Origin: Rhodanobacteraceae bacterium
GTDB taxonomy: Bacteria > Pseudomonadota > Gammaproteobacteria > Xanthomonadales > Ahniellaceae
Assembly (NCBI GenBank): GCA_016708465.1
Contig: JADJFT010000007.1
Location: 74,501 to 138,500, forward strand
DNA: 64,000 nucleotides
Direction of reading: 5' to 3'
How positions within the stretch are numbered: position 1 is the stretch's first letter; each line of letters starts with the position of its first letter. Position numbers and translations under genes: made by a program. Under the pieces are notes generated by a model, which saw only the letters and a list, made by a program, of their open reading frames with translations, was not told the origin of the DNA and made no database searches. This document shows, piece by piece, positions 16,254 through 23,346 of the stretch.

Positions 16254-17066
16254 GTGAGGTCACGCCGCTTGAATGACACGCACAAACCGCCAGCGCTCGC
16301 GCTGGCGGTTTCTTTTTGGGTGGTCGCGAAGTTCAGCGTGCCGACTGCGACAATTGCCGGCACGCGCACGCTGTACGAACCGTTCGGCGCACCGCTGACG
16401 ACGCCACGCGAAGGCGCGCCGAGCTACACCGGGCACCAGTTCGACAGCAGCACCGGCCTGAGCTACGCCCAGCAGCGCTACTACGACCCGCAACTCGGCG
16501 TCTTCTACAGCCCCGACCCGATGGCCGTGGACACCCGTTCGGCGATCAACTTCAATCGCTATGCTTACGCCAACAACTCGCCGTACAGGTTTGTGGATCC
16601 GGATGGGCGGGGAGCATGCGACGGCATCTCGACATGTCGAGTGGCTGCGGAAGAACAAGCCGTCGCGCGCGGTGAGATGACTCAGGAGCAGAAGCAAGAG
16701 AATGATGCGGCACGAGGTGTTGGTGCGATCATTGCGGCGCCGGTCGCGGCAGCGATCATCATCGCGACGCCAGAGGCGGCAGTCGGTGGTGGGATCGTTG
16801 CGGCCGCTAAGGTTGCTAGTAGGGCCGAGCAAGTTGTTGTCCGCACGACGCGCTCTGGAGATCGTGCGGTGCGAATCACCAAGCCGAATGGTGCGGTTAA
16901 AGACATTTCTCCTCAGCGCGTCAAAGAATACGTTCCAAACACTCATCCCAAGGCACCATCAGGCGCGCTGGAAAAAGTGAAGTTTCCAAATGCTCAGCCT
17001 GGCAGTAAGGGGGTTAAGCGTGATCCAACACCCGAAGAAGTGGACATCTTGAAGAACACACAATGA
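16254..17066 (+). CDS. Orphan Rhs tip 6: short core fragment plus unknown toxin tip
   Basis: A displaced Rhs C-terminus with core similarity only from about 16353 (IAGTRTLYEPFGAPL) to 16610 (VDPDGR); the start at 16254 reads through the boundary hairpin and is not native. The tip has an acidic/Gln-rich part, a strongly hydrophobic Ala/Ile stretch (about 20 residues, possibly a membrane-crossing or pre-toxin segment) and a basic C-terminal domain with RVKEYVPNTHPKAP and PGSKGVKRDPTPEEVDIL. I have no confident family for it. The stop overlaps the immunity ATG by four bases (ATGA). Confidence 0.68.
   Translation: MRSRRLNDTHKPPALALAVSFWVVAKFSVPTATIAGTRTLYEPFGAPLTTPREGAPSYTGHQFDSSTGLSYAQQRYYDPQLGVFYSPDPMAVDTRSAINFNRYAYANNSPYRFVDPDGRGACDGISTCRVAAEEQAVARGEMTQEQKQENDAARGVGAIIAAPVAAAIIIATPEAAVGGGIVAAAKVASRAEQVVVRTTRSGDRAVRITKPNGAVKDISPQRVKEYVPNTHPKAPSGALEKVKFPNAQPGSKGVKRDPTPEEVDILKNTQ
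16287..16317 (+). terminator. Boundary terminator between Rhs modules 5 and 6
   Basis: CCGCCAGC (16287-16294) and GCTGGCGG (16301-16308) with a 6-base loop, followed by TTTCTTTTT; then GGTGGTCGCGAAGTTCAGC, the boundary segment. Confidence 0.85.
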
Positions 17067-17317
17067 GTACGCTTCCTGATTTTATTAATATTGCTGAAAT
17101 TCCAGATTTTGGAGTTGTCTTGAAGTGTTCAGACGTCGAAGTGGCAGATCGGCTGGAAGACTTCTTCACGGAAGAATGTTTTGTGCTTTTCCAGGTCAGG
17201 CTTGAGCCCAACGAAGTAGCGTTCTTTTTTGGTCAAGCAGGGAGCTCAGTGAAGGTCGCTGAGTTGTGCAATCTGTTTTTCTCGTCAATGGGAATCTCGG
17301 GCAAGTCTGGGCCGTGA
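17063..17317 (+). CDS. Candidate immunity protein for Rhs tip 6
   Basis: An 84-residue acidic cytoplasmic protein whose ATG lies inside the toxin stop overlap (ATGA). It reads FGVVLKCSDVEVADRLEDFF and FQVRLEPNEVAFFFG, likely alternating strands and helices. Local base composition is more A/T-rich than in the Rhs core, in line with a foreign origin of the tip-immunity pair. Not recognised; role inferred from overlap and position. Confidence 0.68.
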   Translation: MSTLPDFINIAEIPDFGVVLKCSDVEVADRLEDFFTEECFVLFQVRLEPNEVAFFFGQAGSSVKVAELCNLFFSSMGISGKSGP

Positions 17318-17359
17318 CTGCTCCATCAATGCTTGATTTCGTCGTCGCAACAGATGTTC

Positions 17360-17390
17360 ACGGCCAGCCCTCGCGCTGGCCGTGCTTTTT
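17360..17390 (+). terminator. Boundary terminator after Rhs module 6
   Basis: CGGCCAGC (17361-17368) and GCTGGCCG (17375-17382), loop CCTCGC, followed by TGCTTTTT. The outer base pairs differ from the other boundaries but pair correctly with each other, a compensated change. Confidence 0.8.
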
Positions 17391-17391
17391 G

Positions 17392-17437
17392 TGCGGTCGC
17401 GAAGATCAACGCGCAGATTGCGCGATGACGTCGGCGA
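17392..17437 (+). repeat. Decayed Rhs boundary remnant, left side of the AbiEi/nucleotidyltransferase cargo
   Basis: GCGGTCGCGAAGATCAACG followed by GATTGCGCGATGA matches the boundary and core start of module 3 (GGCGGTCGCGAAGTTCAGC...GATTGCGCGATGAG). After about 17437 the similarity stops and unrelated sequence leads to the type IV TA-like operon. Confidence 0.75.
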
Positions 17438-17515
17438 CGATTCGTTGTTTGGCGCGCGGTAGTTGGCAGACAAGCGAGACAACCTGAAAGGTGCATGGTC
17501 CTTAAGTGTCCGGCA

Positions 17516-17576
17516 GATCTACCACGGCCATGGTAATTTACATGGCCATGATATATAACGTGGCCACGGTAGATCG
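17516..17576. promoter_or_regulatory. Operator with three 18-bp direct repeats, each with a 10-bp palindrome
   Basis: CACGGCCATG (17523-17532), CATGGCCATG (17541-17550) and CGTGGCCACG (17559-17568) are spaced exactly 18 bases apart, each followed by an A/T-rich spacer. GATCTACC (17516) and GGTAGATC (17568) form outer inverted arms. A TATATAA at 17552-17558 between repeats 2 and 3 could be the -10 box. The cluster ends about 12 bases before the ATG at 17588 and looks like an autoregulatory operator for the AbiEi-like product. Confidence 0.72.
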
Positions 17577-17587
17577 AGCGGACGCCC

Positions 17588-18733
17588 ATGGCCCTTTTAT
17601 CTTCAAAGCAGAACAGCGAAGCGCTGGCAGCGGATCGGGTATCCGCGTTGTTCCATGAGGATGGCTGGGATATTCAGCGGCAGCCGTGCGTGGGCTCTTT
17701 CCGCCCGGACTGGGTCGCAGGCAAAGGCGCTGTGCGCTATGTGATTGAGCTTAAATCCATGAGAGAAGGGCGCCCCGATCGCGTGATTGCGCTGCTTTCA
17801 CAAGCCATTCTTGAGGCTGGTCGTTACGCCGACCATTCGGCAATGAAACCATTGGCGATCGTGCACGTTAGCCAAACTTCCGCTTCACTGTGGCGCAAAG
17901 TGGAGCAGTTCCATTCGACCTTTGCGCCGCATGTCGCCATCGGCATCGTGTCGGAAGCAGGTGAGAGCCACTTCATCGGGCCTAGTCTGGAGGCGCTGAA
18001 TGTAAAGGCGCCTAGGAACCCCAGCCGCGGGAAACACGCCAAGCCACACAAGGCTTCGGATCTGTTCTCGGATCTCAATCAATGGATGCTCAAGGTGCTT
18101 CTGGCACCTGAGTTGCCCGAGCACCTGCTGACCGCGCCTCGCAGGGATTTAGCCAACAGTTCGCAGTTGGCCGACGCCGCAAATGTGTCGGCCATGAGCG
18201 CTTCCCGCTTTGTGCGACGGTTGCAGGAAGAAGGCTTCCTTGATGACTCAGGAAGTTCGTTCCAACTGGTGCGGCGCCAAGAATTGTTTCACCGCTGGCG
18301 GTCGGCCGCGATGCGCTCGTCGCCTGAGCTGCGCATGTCGTACCTGATTCCGGCCAGTGGCGCGCGCCAGCTGCACAAGGTGGTGTCGAAACTGGATGCC
18401 TGTGTTGGCCTTTTTGCTGCAGCGGACCTGCTGCGGCTAGGCCACGTCAGCGGCGTCGCGCCTTATGTGTATGTCCGTCGTCTGATGGCAGCGGATAACG
18501 CAGGCTGGCCGGGCCTCGTGTCAGCTGCGCCCGGCGAGCCGGCACAGATCATCCTCAAGCAGTCGAATGTGCCGGGGTCATTATTCCGTGGAGCCGTGCG
18601 CGTGGGCGACATGCTGGTATCGGATGTCTTGCAGATCTGGCTAGATGCATCGGGGCATCCGGCCCGCGGCGTCGAGCAGGCGGAATTTCTACGAAGCAGC
18701 GCTCTTGCGGGCGTTTTGAGAGAATTTGAATGA
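17588..18733 (+). CDS. AbiEi-like antitoxin/regulator with an N-terminal PD-(D/E)XK-like domain
   Basis: A 381-residue protein. The N-terminal part shows a PD-(D/E)XK-like pattern: SFRPDWVAGKG (D41), then YVIELKS (E54, K56). A winged-helix segment follows (SSQLADAANVSAMSASRFVRR, about 198-220). The C-terminal region (KLDACVGLFAAADLLRLGHV, then VSDVLQIWLDASGHPARGVEQ) resembles the C-terminal domain of type IV AbiEi antitoxins. The next gene overlaps by four bases and encodes a nucleotidyltransferase, the AbiEii-like partner. It is likely autoregulated through the three repeats upstream. Whether the N-terminal domain is an active nuclease is unknown. Confidence 0.72.
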   Translation: MALLSSKQNSEALAADRVSALFHEDGWDIQRQPCVGSFRPDWVAGKGAVRYVIELKSMREGRPDRVIALLSQAILEAGRYADHSAMKPLAIVHVSQTSASLWRKVEQFHSTFAPHVAIGIVSEAGESHFIGPSLEALNVKAPRNPSRGKHAKPHKASDLFSDLNQWMLKVLLAPELPEHLLTAPRRDLANSSQLADAANVSAMSASRFVRRLQEEGFLDDSGSSFQLVRRQELFHRWRSAAMRSSPELRMSYLIPASGARQLHKVVSKLDACVGLFAAADLLRLGHVSGVAPYVYVRRLMAADNAGWPGLVSAAPGEPAQIILKQSNVPGSLFRGAVRVGDMLVSDVLQIWLDASGHPARGVEQAEFLRSSALAGVLREFE

Positions 18734-19539
18734 ACGACCAGCAAGCATTTACGAAACTGGTCGAAGCTCTTTCACCGTGGCGTCCACAGCTGGTATTCGT
18801 CGGCGGCTGGGCGTATCGCCTGTATCGACTGCACCCAAACGCGCAAGCACTGCCTTACCAGCCGGTGGCGACGCTTGATGCCGATGTCGCCTTTTCGGAA
18901 CGTGAAAGGTTGGATGGCAGCATCAAAGCCAGACTCATTGAGGCTGGATTCGAGCAGCAGTTGACGGGTAACCATCAGCCTCCCGTTTCCAAGTACACCT
19001 TGAGCGAAGATGGACCGGCCGGTTTCTATGCCGAATTTCTGACTCCGCTAACCGGCTCCGGACTCACCAGGGATGGTGTGCCAATCGCAACGCTTCGGAT
19101 GGCTGGCATCACTGCGCAACGGTTGCGCTATCTGGAGTTACTGCTCAGGCTGCCCTGGCGCGTGACTTTGGGGGTTAGCTGGGGTGCTGGATCGCCACAA
19201 GAGCTGCGCATCCCGAATCCGGTAAGTTTTATCGTTCAGAAGCTCCTGATCCATGATGGCCGCCCGCGTGCCAAGCAGGCGCACGACCTTCTCTATATTC
19301 ACGACACGCTGGAACTGTTTGCGGAAAAACTGGACGATCTTGCTGTGCTCTGGCGCAACGACCTGCGGGAAACGTTGCACGCAAAATGGCTGGACGACCT
19401 CCCACGCACAAGGGAGCGCGTGTTTGGAAATTTGACTGACGCACTTCGCGATGCTGCGCAGATCCCGCAGGACCGCGAACTGGATCCGGAACGGATGCGG
19501 GCCATGTGCTTCGCAGCACTGAGGGAGATGCTGGCATGA
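18730..19539 (+). CDS. Nucleotidyltransferase-fold protein, putative AbiEii-like toxin
   Basis: A 269-residue protein with a minimal nucleotidyltransferase signature: VFVGGWAYRLYRL (GG at 25-26) and VATLDADVAF (D50 and D52). It overlaps the upstream AbiEi-like gene (ATGA), the classical order of antitoxin then toxin in type IV systems. The length fits the GSU2403-like or AbiEii-like groups of nucleotidyltransferases; which one cannot be settled by eye. Known members transfer nucleotides to tRNA or other targets and act in phage defence by growth arrest. The stop overlaps a third start codon, showing the operon originally continued. Confidence 0.7.
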   Translation: MNDQQAFTKLVEALSPWRPQLVFVGGWAYRLYRLHPNAQALPYQPVATLDADVAFSERERLDGSIKARLIEAGFEQQLTGNHQPPVSKYTLSEDGPAGFYAEFLTPLTGSGLTRDGVPIATLRMAGITAQRLRYLELLLRLPWRVTLGVSWGAGSPQELRIPNPVSFIVQKLLIHDGRPRAKQAHDLLYIHDTLELFAEKLDDLAVLWRNDLRETLHAKWLDDLPRTRERVFGNLTDALRDAAQIPQDRELDPERMRAMCFAALREMLA

Positions 19540-19625
19540 GCACGATTGGCGAGAGCTCGAATATTCCGGAAGCTGTCCACCAAGGCGACTTCGTACTCCG
19601 GCCGAGATTATTTTCATCGCGCTGA
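19536..19625 (+). pseudogene. 29-codon stump of a third gene in the defence operon
   Basis: The ATG overlaps the stop of the nucleotidyltransferase gene (ATGA). It reads SSNIPEAVHQGDFVLR before being cut at about 19617 by a fragment of Rhs core. From memory, the IP.xVHxGDFVLxL pattern is how large P-loop ATPases of phage-resistance loci (DUF6079-like, PglY/BrxC-related) begin; this is tentative. The remainder of that gene is missing. Confidence 0.5.
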
Positions 19626-19690
19626 TTGCACGATGAGGAAGTCGATGAGCTGCATGACGAACTGCTACCGGGCGCTTCGGCGGTCGATTA
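19618..19690 (+). repeat. Decayed Rhs core fragment, right side of the cargo
   Basis: The sequence translates as LHDEEVDELHDELLPGAS, closely matching LRDERFDDLHDQLLSGAP of modules 3 and 4; at DNA level about three quarters of 55 bases agree. Similarity fades into GATTACGACAGCGGTTTTTTT. It proves that the Rhs array once extended to here. Confidence 0.75.
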
Positions 19691-19737
19691 CGACAGCGGT
19701 TTTTTTATTGCGTCTTTAGCACTCAGGGGAGAGTTTG

Positions 19738-20241
19738 ATGCGGTTCGTGACAACAGTCGGTTTGCTGCTTCTCACGGCGGGCGCTCTGCATGCCCAAGAT
19801 CATCCGAACATCCCTGAGCGTTCTGCAGCCCTGAAGGCTCTTGATGGCAATTGGGTCATGTCCGGCGATGTCATGGGCAAGCCCGTGACGTATCGGATGG
19901 TCGCCGGGCCCACGCTTCAAGGCGCCTTCACCGAGCTGCACATGACGGATGTCCAAGTGCCATCGCAATACGAGGCACGCGTGTTCATCGGATACGACAC
20001 GGACAGCAAAACGGTCGTCGCACATTGGATGGACAGCTTTGGCGCCAAGTATTCCATTCCGCATGGCACCGGGCGTATTACGGGAAATACAGTTCAGTTC
20101 ACCATTCCATACGAGAGCGGGTCATTCCGAGACACTTTCACATACAACCCGGCGTCGAAAACATGGCTATTTGTACTCGAAGCAGCGCAGATGGATGGCA
20201 CGTGGAAGCACTTCGCGCGCTATGACGTTCATCGTCAGTAG
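19738..20241 (+). CDS. Secreted DUF1579-like lipocalin-fold protein
   Basis: A 167-residue protein with a signal peptide (MRFVTTVGLLLLTAGALHAQ) and a mature part of repeated strands: LKALDGNWVMSGDVMGKPV, YEARVFIGYDTDSKTVVAHW, KTWLFVLEAAQMDGTWKHFA. This is the pattern of small beta-barrel proteins of the DUF1579/lipocalin type, expected in the periplasm. Start ATG 19738 is behind GGGGAGAG; a TTG at 19735 is also in frame. It sits between two Rhs remnants and may be another cargo gene. Function unknown. Confidence 0.75.
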   Translation: MRFVTTVGLLLLTAGALHAQDHPNIPERSAALKALDGNWVMSGDVMGKPVTYRMVAGPTLQGAFTELHMTDVQVPSQYEARVFIGYDTDSKTVVAHWMDSFGAKYSIPHGTGRITGNTVQFTIPYESGSFRDTFTYNPASKTWLFVLEAAQMDGTWKHFARYDVHRQ

Positions 20242-20275
20242 CTGAGTGCTGACAGTTCGTCCGGTGGCCGTATTG

Positions 20276-20308
20276 TTGCCGGCACGCGCACGCTCGCGTT
20301 GCGCGTGC
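20276..20308 (+). repeat. Short match to Rhs core overlapping a hairpin
   Basis: TTGCCGGCACGCGCACGCT (20276-20294) is identical to 19 bases of the Rhs core (EIAGTRTL region). The same bases form a hairpin, GCACGCGCA with TGCGCGTGC, so it may act as a terminator for the gene to the left. A chance match is possible because of the repetitive GC composition. The remaining bases to 20425 show nothing recognisable. Confidence 0.4.
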
Positions 20309-20425
20309 GCATGGTTTGAGTGCGCCGCGGACTCATGTCGAGCGACTTGAATCGCGCCATCACCAGATCGCTTGTTCACCGGTATCCCATAGCGCGAGAT
20401 CGGGGCCAGTGTTTCTGCAGCGTCG

Positions 20426-21889
20426 TTAGATTTTTTGGCGGACGTTCGTCGGCAGCAGCAGACTCGCGCCGATGATCGCGAGCAGCGAAGCGAAGAATCC
20501 CGGCACCATGGCGTACAGCCCGAAAATGCCGCCGAGATGGGTCAGCGACATCCATCCGACGACGGTGATGCCGCCGACGATGATGCCGGCATACGCACCG
20601 GCGCGGGTCATCCGCGGCCAGTGCAGTGACAGCACAATCGCCGGGCCGAAAGTGGCGCCAAAACCAGCCCAGGCATCACCGACGCGTGACAGCACGGTAC
20701 TGGTCGGGTCGAGTGCGATCACGAACGCAATCGCGGCAACGCCAATGACACCGAGGCGGCCGACCCAGAGCAATTCCTTTGCACCGGCCTGCTTGCGGAT
20801 CAAGCCACGGTAGAAATCTTCGGCGAAGGCAGCCGAGGACAGCAGCAACTGCGCCGAGGCGGTACTCATGATCGCCGCGAGGACACCGGCCAGACAGATT
20901 CCGGCGATCCACGGCGGAAAGAACTGCGCACTCATGTGGATGAAGGCTTTCTCGGCCTCGGCGCCTTCAAGGCGAACCGGCAACGCACCGAGCGCGGTGA
21001 AGCCGACGATCATCGCCGCGACCAGCACCGTCACCTGCCAAGTCATGGCGATGCGGCGCGCAACGCGCATCGCCTGCGGATCGCGGATCGCCATGAAGCG
21101 CGCAAGGATGTGCGGTTGGCCACAGTAGCCGAGACCCCAGGCCAACGATGACGTGATGCCGATCCAGCCCAATGCCGCTCCGCTTGCGCTGGTGAATGGA
21201 TTCAGCAACTCGGCATTGAAGGCGTTCAGCGTTGCCTGCATGCCATCGAGTCCGCCGACCACATTCAGCCCCATCAGCGCCACCGCGACCAATGCGAAGA
21301 ACATCAGGGTGCCCTGCAGCACGTCTGACCACGACACCGCCAAGAAGCCGCCGAGGAAGGTATACGCGAGCATCACGATCGAACCGGAAAATACCGCCCA
21401 CGCATACGGCAGTCCGAATAACGACTCGAACAAGCGCCCTGCGGCGACGAACTGCGAGCTCGCGTAGAGAATGAAGAACACCAGAATGAAGAATGCGGTG
21501 AGCGGTCGCAGCAGGCCGAGGGAATCGGTAAAGGCGCGTTCGAAATACGCCGGCAGTGTCAACGCATCGCCGAGGACCTCGGTGCGCTCGCGCAAGGGCT
21601 GCGCGACGAAGCGCCAGTTCAGCCAGGTGCCGACGATTAAACCCAGCACCAGCCAGACTGACTCAACACCGGCGAGATAGGCGAAGCCGGGCAGCCCGAG
21701 CAACAACCAGCCGGACATGTCGGTGGCTTGTGCCGAGAGCGCGGTCACCCACGGCCCGAGTGAGCGCCCGCCGAGGATGAAGTCTTTCAAGTTGGTGGTG
21801 CGCCGCCATGCGACGAAACCGAGCGCGAGGCAGATCGCAAGATAGACCGCGAAGGTCGCGACGATGGTGCGGGTATCGTGCTGCGTCAT
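20426..21889 (-). CDS. putP: Sodium/proline symporter PutP
   Basis: A 487-residue sodium:solute symporter (SSS family) importing proline with Na+. About 12-13 hydrophobic segments are visible. Family motifs include DFILGGRSLGPWVTALSAQATDMSGWL near the N-terminus, VSWSDVLQGTLMF, and LAGVLAAIMSTASAQLLLSS (Na+-site region). The protein is full length and intact. It lies 28 bases behind the rhodanese gene on the same strand, so it could be read with the sulfur genes, but proline uptake has no evident link to them. Confidence 0.92.
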   Translation of the reverse strand: MTQHDTRTIVATFAVYLAICLALGFVAWRRTTNLKDFILGGRSLGPWVTALSAQATDMSGWLLLGLPGFAYLAGVESVWLVLGLIVGTWLNWRFVAQPLRERTEVLGDALTLPAYFERAFTDSLGLLRPLTAFFILVFFILYASSQFVAAGRLFESLFGLPYAWAVFSGSIVMLAYTFLGGFLAVSWSDVLQGTLMFFALVAVALMGLNVVGGLDGMQATLNAFNAELLNPFTSASGAALGWIGITSSLAWGLGYCGQPHILARFMAIRDPQAMRVARRIAMTWQVTVLVAAMIVGFTALGALPVRLEGAEAEKAFIHMSAQFFPPWIAGICLAGVLAAIMSTASAQLLLSSAAFAEDFYRGLIRKQAGAKELLWVGRLGVIGVAAIAFVIALDPTSTVLSRVGDAWAGFGATFGPAIVLSLHWPRMTRAGAYAGIIVGGITVVGWMSLTHLGGIFGLYAMVPGFFASLLAIIGASLLLPTNVRQKI

Positions 21890-21917
21890 AGGTACTCGTC
21901 AATCATTCCGGTTGGAA

Positions 21918-22313
21918 TTATGGCTGCTCGCCGGCAGTGACCGCGCCTGCCGCAGCCAACCAGCCACTGAATCCACCGACCAGCGACAGCGGTTCGGCAA
22001 AACCGAGTTGGCGTAGTGCATCGGCAGCCAGCGTCGAGCGTGCGCCGCTGCGACAACAGAGCACCAGGGCACTACCGCGATGCGCCAGCGCCGGGTCTTG
22101 TTGGCAGTTCACCGCCGGGTGGCCATCGACCTGGAATTCGAGCACGCCGCGCGGAATATTGATCGCACCGGGAATATGCCCCTCCAGATATTCCGCCGGC
22201 TCGCGCACGTCCACGATCGGCGTTCCGGCCTGCTGCAAGGCCAGCATTTCTTGATGGCCGATTTCGCGGATGCGGGTCTTGGCATCGAGTACAAGGTCTT
22301 GTGCGGTCTTCAT
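21918..22313 (-). CDS. Rhodanese-domain sulfurtransferase
   Basis: A 131-residue single-domain rhodanese. The active-site loop is CCRSGARS with the catalytic Cys preceded by another Cys; PIVDVREPAEYLEGHIPGAINIP is the standard N-terminal signature. A good ribosome site (AGGAGTG) precedes the ATG at 22313. It is 36 bases after the persulfide dioxygenase-like gene, the usual pair in which rhodanese passes sulfane sulfur between glutathione persulfide, sulfite and thiosulfate. Part of the BigR-linked sulfide set. Confidence 0.9.
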   Translation of the reverse strand: MKTAQDLVLDAKTRIREIGHQEMLALQQAGTPIVDVREPAEYLEGHIPGAINIPRGVLEFQVDGHPAVNCQQDPALAHRGSALVLCCRSGARSTLAADALRQLGFAEPLSLVGGFSGWLAAAGAVTAGEQP

Positions 22314-22349
22314 GAAGCACTCCTGAGGTGATGGCTGGCGATGATGCAG

Positions 22350-23213
22350 TCAGAACTGGTTGATCGGCAGCTTAAGGTAGCTGACGCCGTTTGCTTCGGG
22401 TTCGGGCATTGCCCCGGCACGGATATTGATCTGCACCGAGGGCAGCAGCAGCTTGGGTATATCGAGCGTGGCGTCGCGCGTTTCGCGTACATGCACATAG
22501 TCGGATTCGGAGATGCCGGTGCGAACATGGATGTTGTCGGCCCGCTGCGCTGCAATCGTGGTTTCACAGCGGAATTCGCGGCCACCGGGGGCATAGTCGT
22601 GGCAGACAAACACGCGTGTCGGCGCCGGTAACGCATACAGGCGCTGGATCGAGCGATAGAGCAGCGCGGCACTGCCGCCCGGGAAGTCACAACGTGCGGT
22701 GCCACCGTCGGGCATGAACAAGCTGTCGCCGACAAACAGTGCGTCGCCGATGTGGTAGCTGACGCTGTCCTCGGTATGGCCAGGCGTGGGAATCACTTCG
22801 GCCGACATCGTTCCGACTTCGAACCGCTCGCCGTCTGCGAACAGGTGATCGAACTGCGATCCATCGACCGGGAAATGTTCGCCGAGATTGAAGATCGTGC
22901 GGAAGGTCGCCTGCACGCCACGAATACCGGCACCGATGGCGAGTCGTGCCGTTGGCCATTGCCGCTTCAGCCAAGCGCCGGCACTGAGGTGGTCGGCGTG
23001 GGCATGGGTCTCGAGGATCCACGTCACCGACAAGCCCTCTGCACGGACTGCGGCGACGATCGCATCAGCACTGTGCGTCGCGGTGCGTCCGGACGCCGCG
23101 TCGAAGTCGAGCACCGGATCGATGACGATGGCCGTCGGCGATGTCGGATCGCGCACCAGATAGGTCCACGTGCAGCTGTCTTTGTGGAAAAACGGAGTCA
23201 CGGTCGGCGTCAT
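22350..23213 (-). CDS. MBL-fold hydrolase, persulfide dioxygenase-like (ETHE1/Blh type)
   Basis: A 287-residue metallo-beta-lactamase-fold enzyme. Iron or zinc ligands are seen in THAHADHL, PTPGHTEDS, FVGDSLFMPD and VCHDY. The overall plan is that of persulfide dioxygenases and of the Blh protein encoded with BigR, which oxidise glutathione persulfide to sulfite. Placed with rhodanese and an SQR-like enzyme, it would handle persulfide made from sulfide oxidation. Full length, no breaks. Confidence 0.88.
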   Translation of the reverse strand: MTPTVTPFFHKDSCTWTYLVRDPTSPTAIVIDPVLDFDAASGRTATHSADAIVAAVRAEGLSVTWILETHAHADHLSAGAWLKRQWPTARLAIGAGIRGVQATFRTIFNLGEHFPVDGSQFDHLFADGERFEVGTMSAEVIPTPGHTEDSVSYHIGDALFVGDSLFMPDGGTARCDFPGGSAALLYRSIQRLYALPAPTRVFVCHDYAPGGREFRCETTIAAQRADNIHVRTGISESDYVHVRETRDATLDIPKLLLPSVQINIRAGAMPEPEANGVSYLKLPINQF

Positions 23214-23230
23214 GGCGAACCTCGATGCAG

Positions 23231-23346
23231 TCAGAGTTGCAGCACGGTGCCGACCAGAACAAGCCGGGCCATCAGCACCAGAAAGGACGCGAAGAGATGC
23301 TTCAAGTGTGGTTGTTGCGGCGAGCGTGCAGCGAAGTGGTCAGCGA
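23231..23346 (-). pseudogene. Possible C-terminal remnant of a TauE/SafE-type transporter
   Basis: Between the haem protein and the persulfide dioxygenase gene, about 38 codons read DHFAARSPQQPHLKHLF, then a hydrophobic segment FASFLVLMARLVLVGTVLQL and a stop at 23231. This looks like the last membrane helix of a sulfite exporter of the TauE/SafE family, which often sits in such operons. There is no start codon and no upstream part. It could also be a chance hydrophobic frame. Confidence 0.35.

Noticed and set aside
8212..17317. The Rhs modules as a prophage or integrative element
   Set aside because: No integrase, phage structural genes or attachment-site repeats were seen; only the IS3-like element is mobile DNA.
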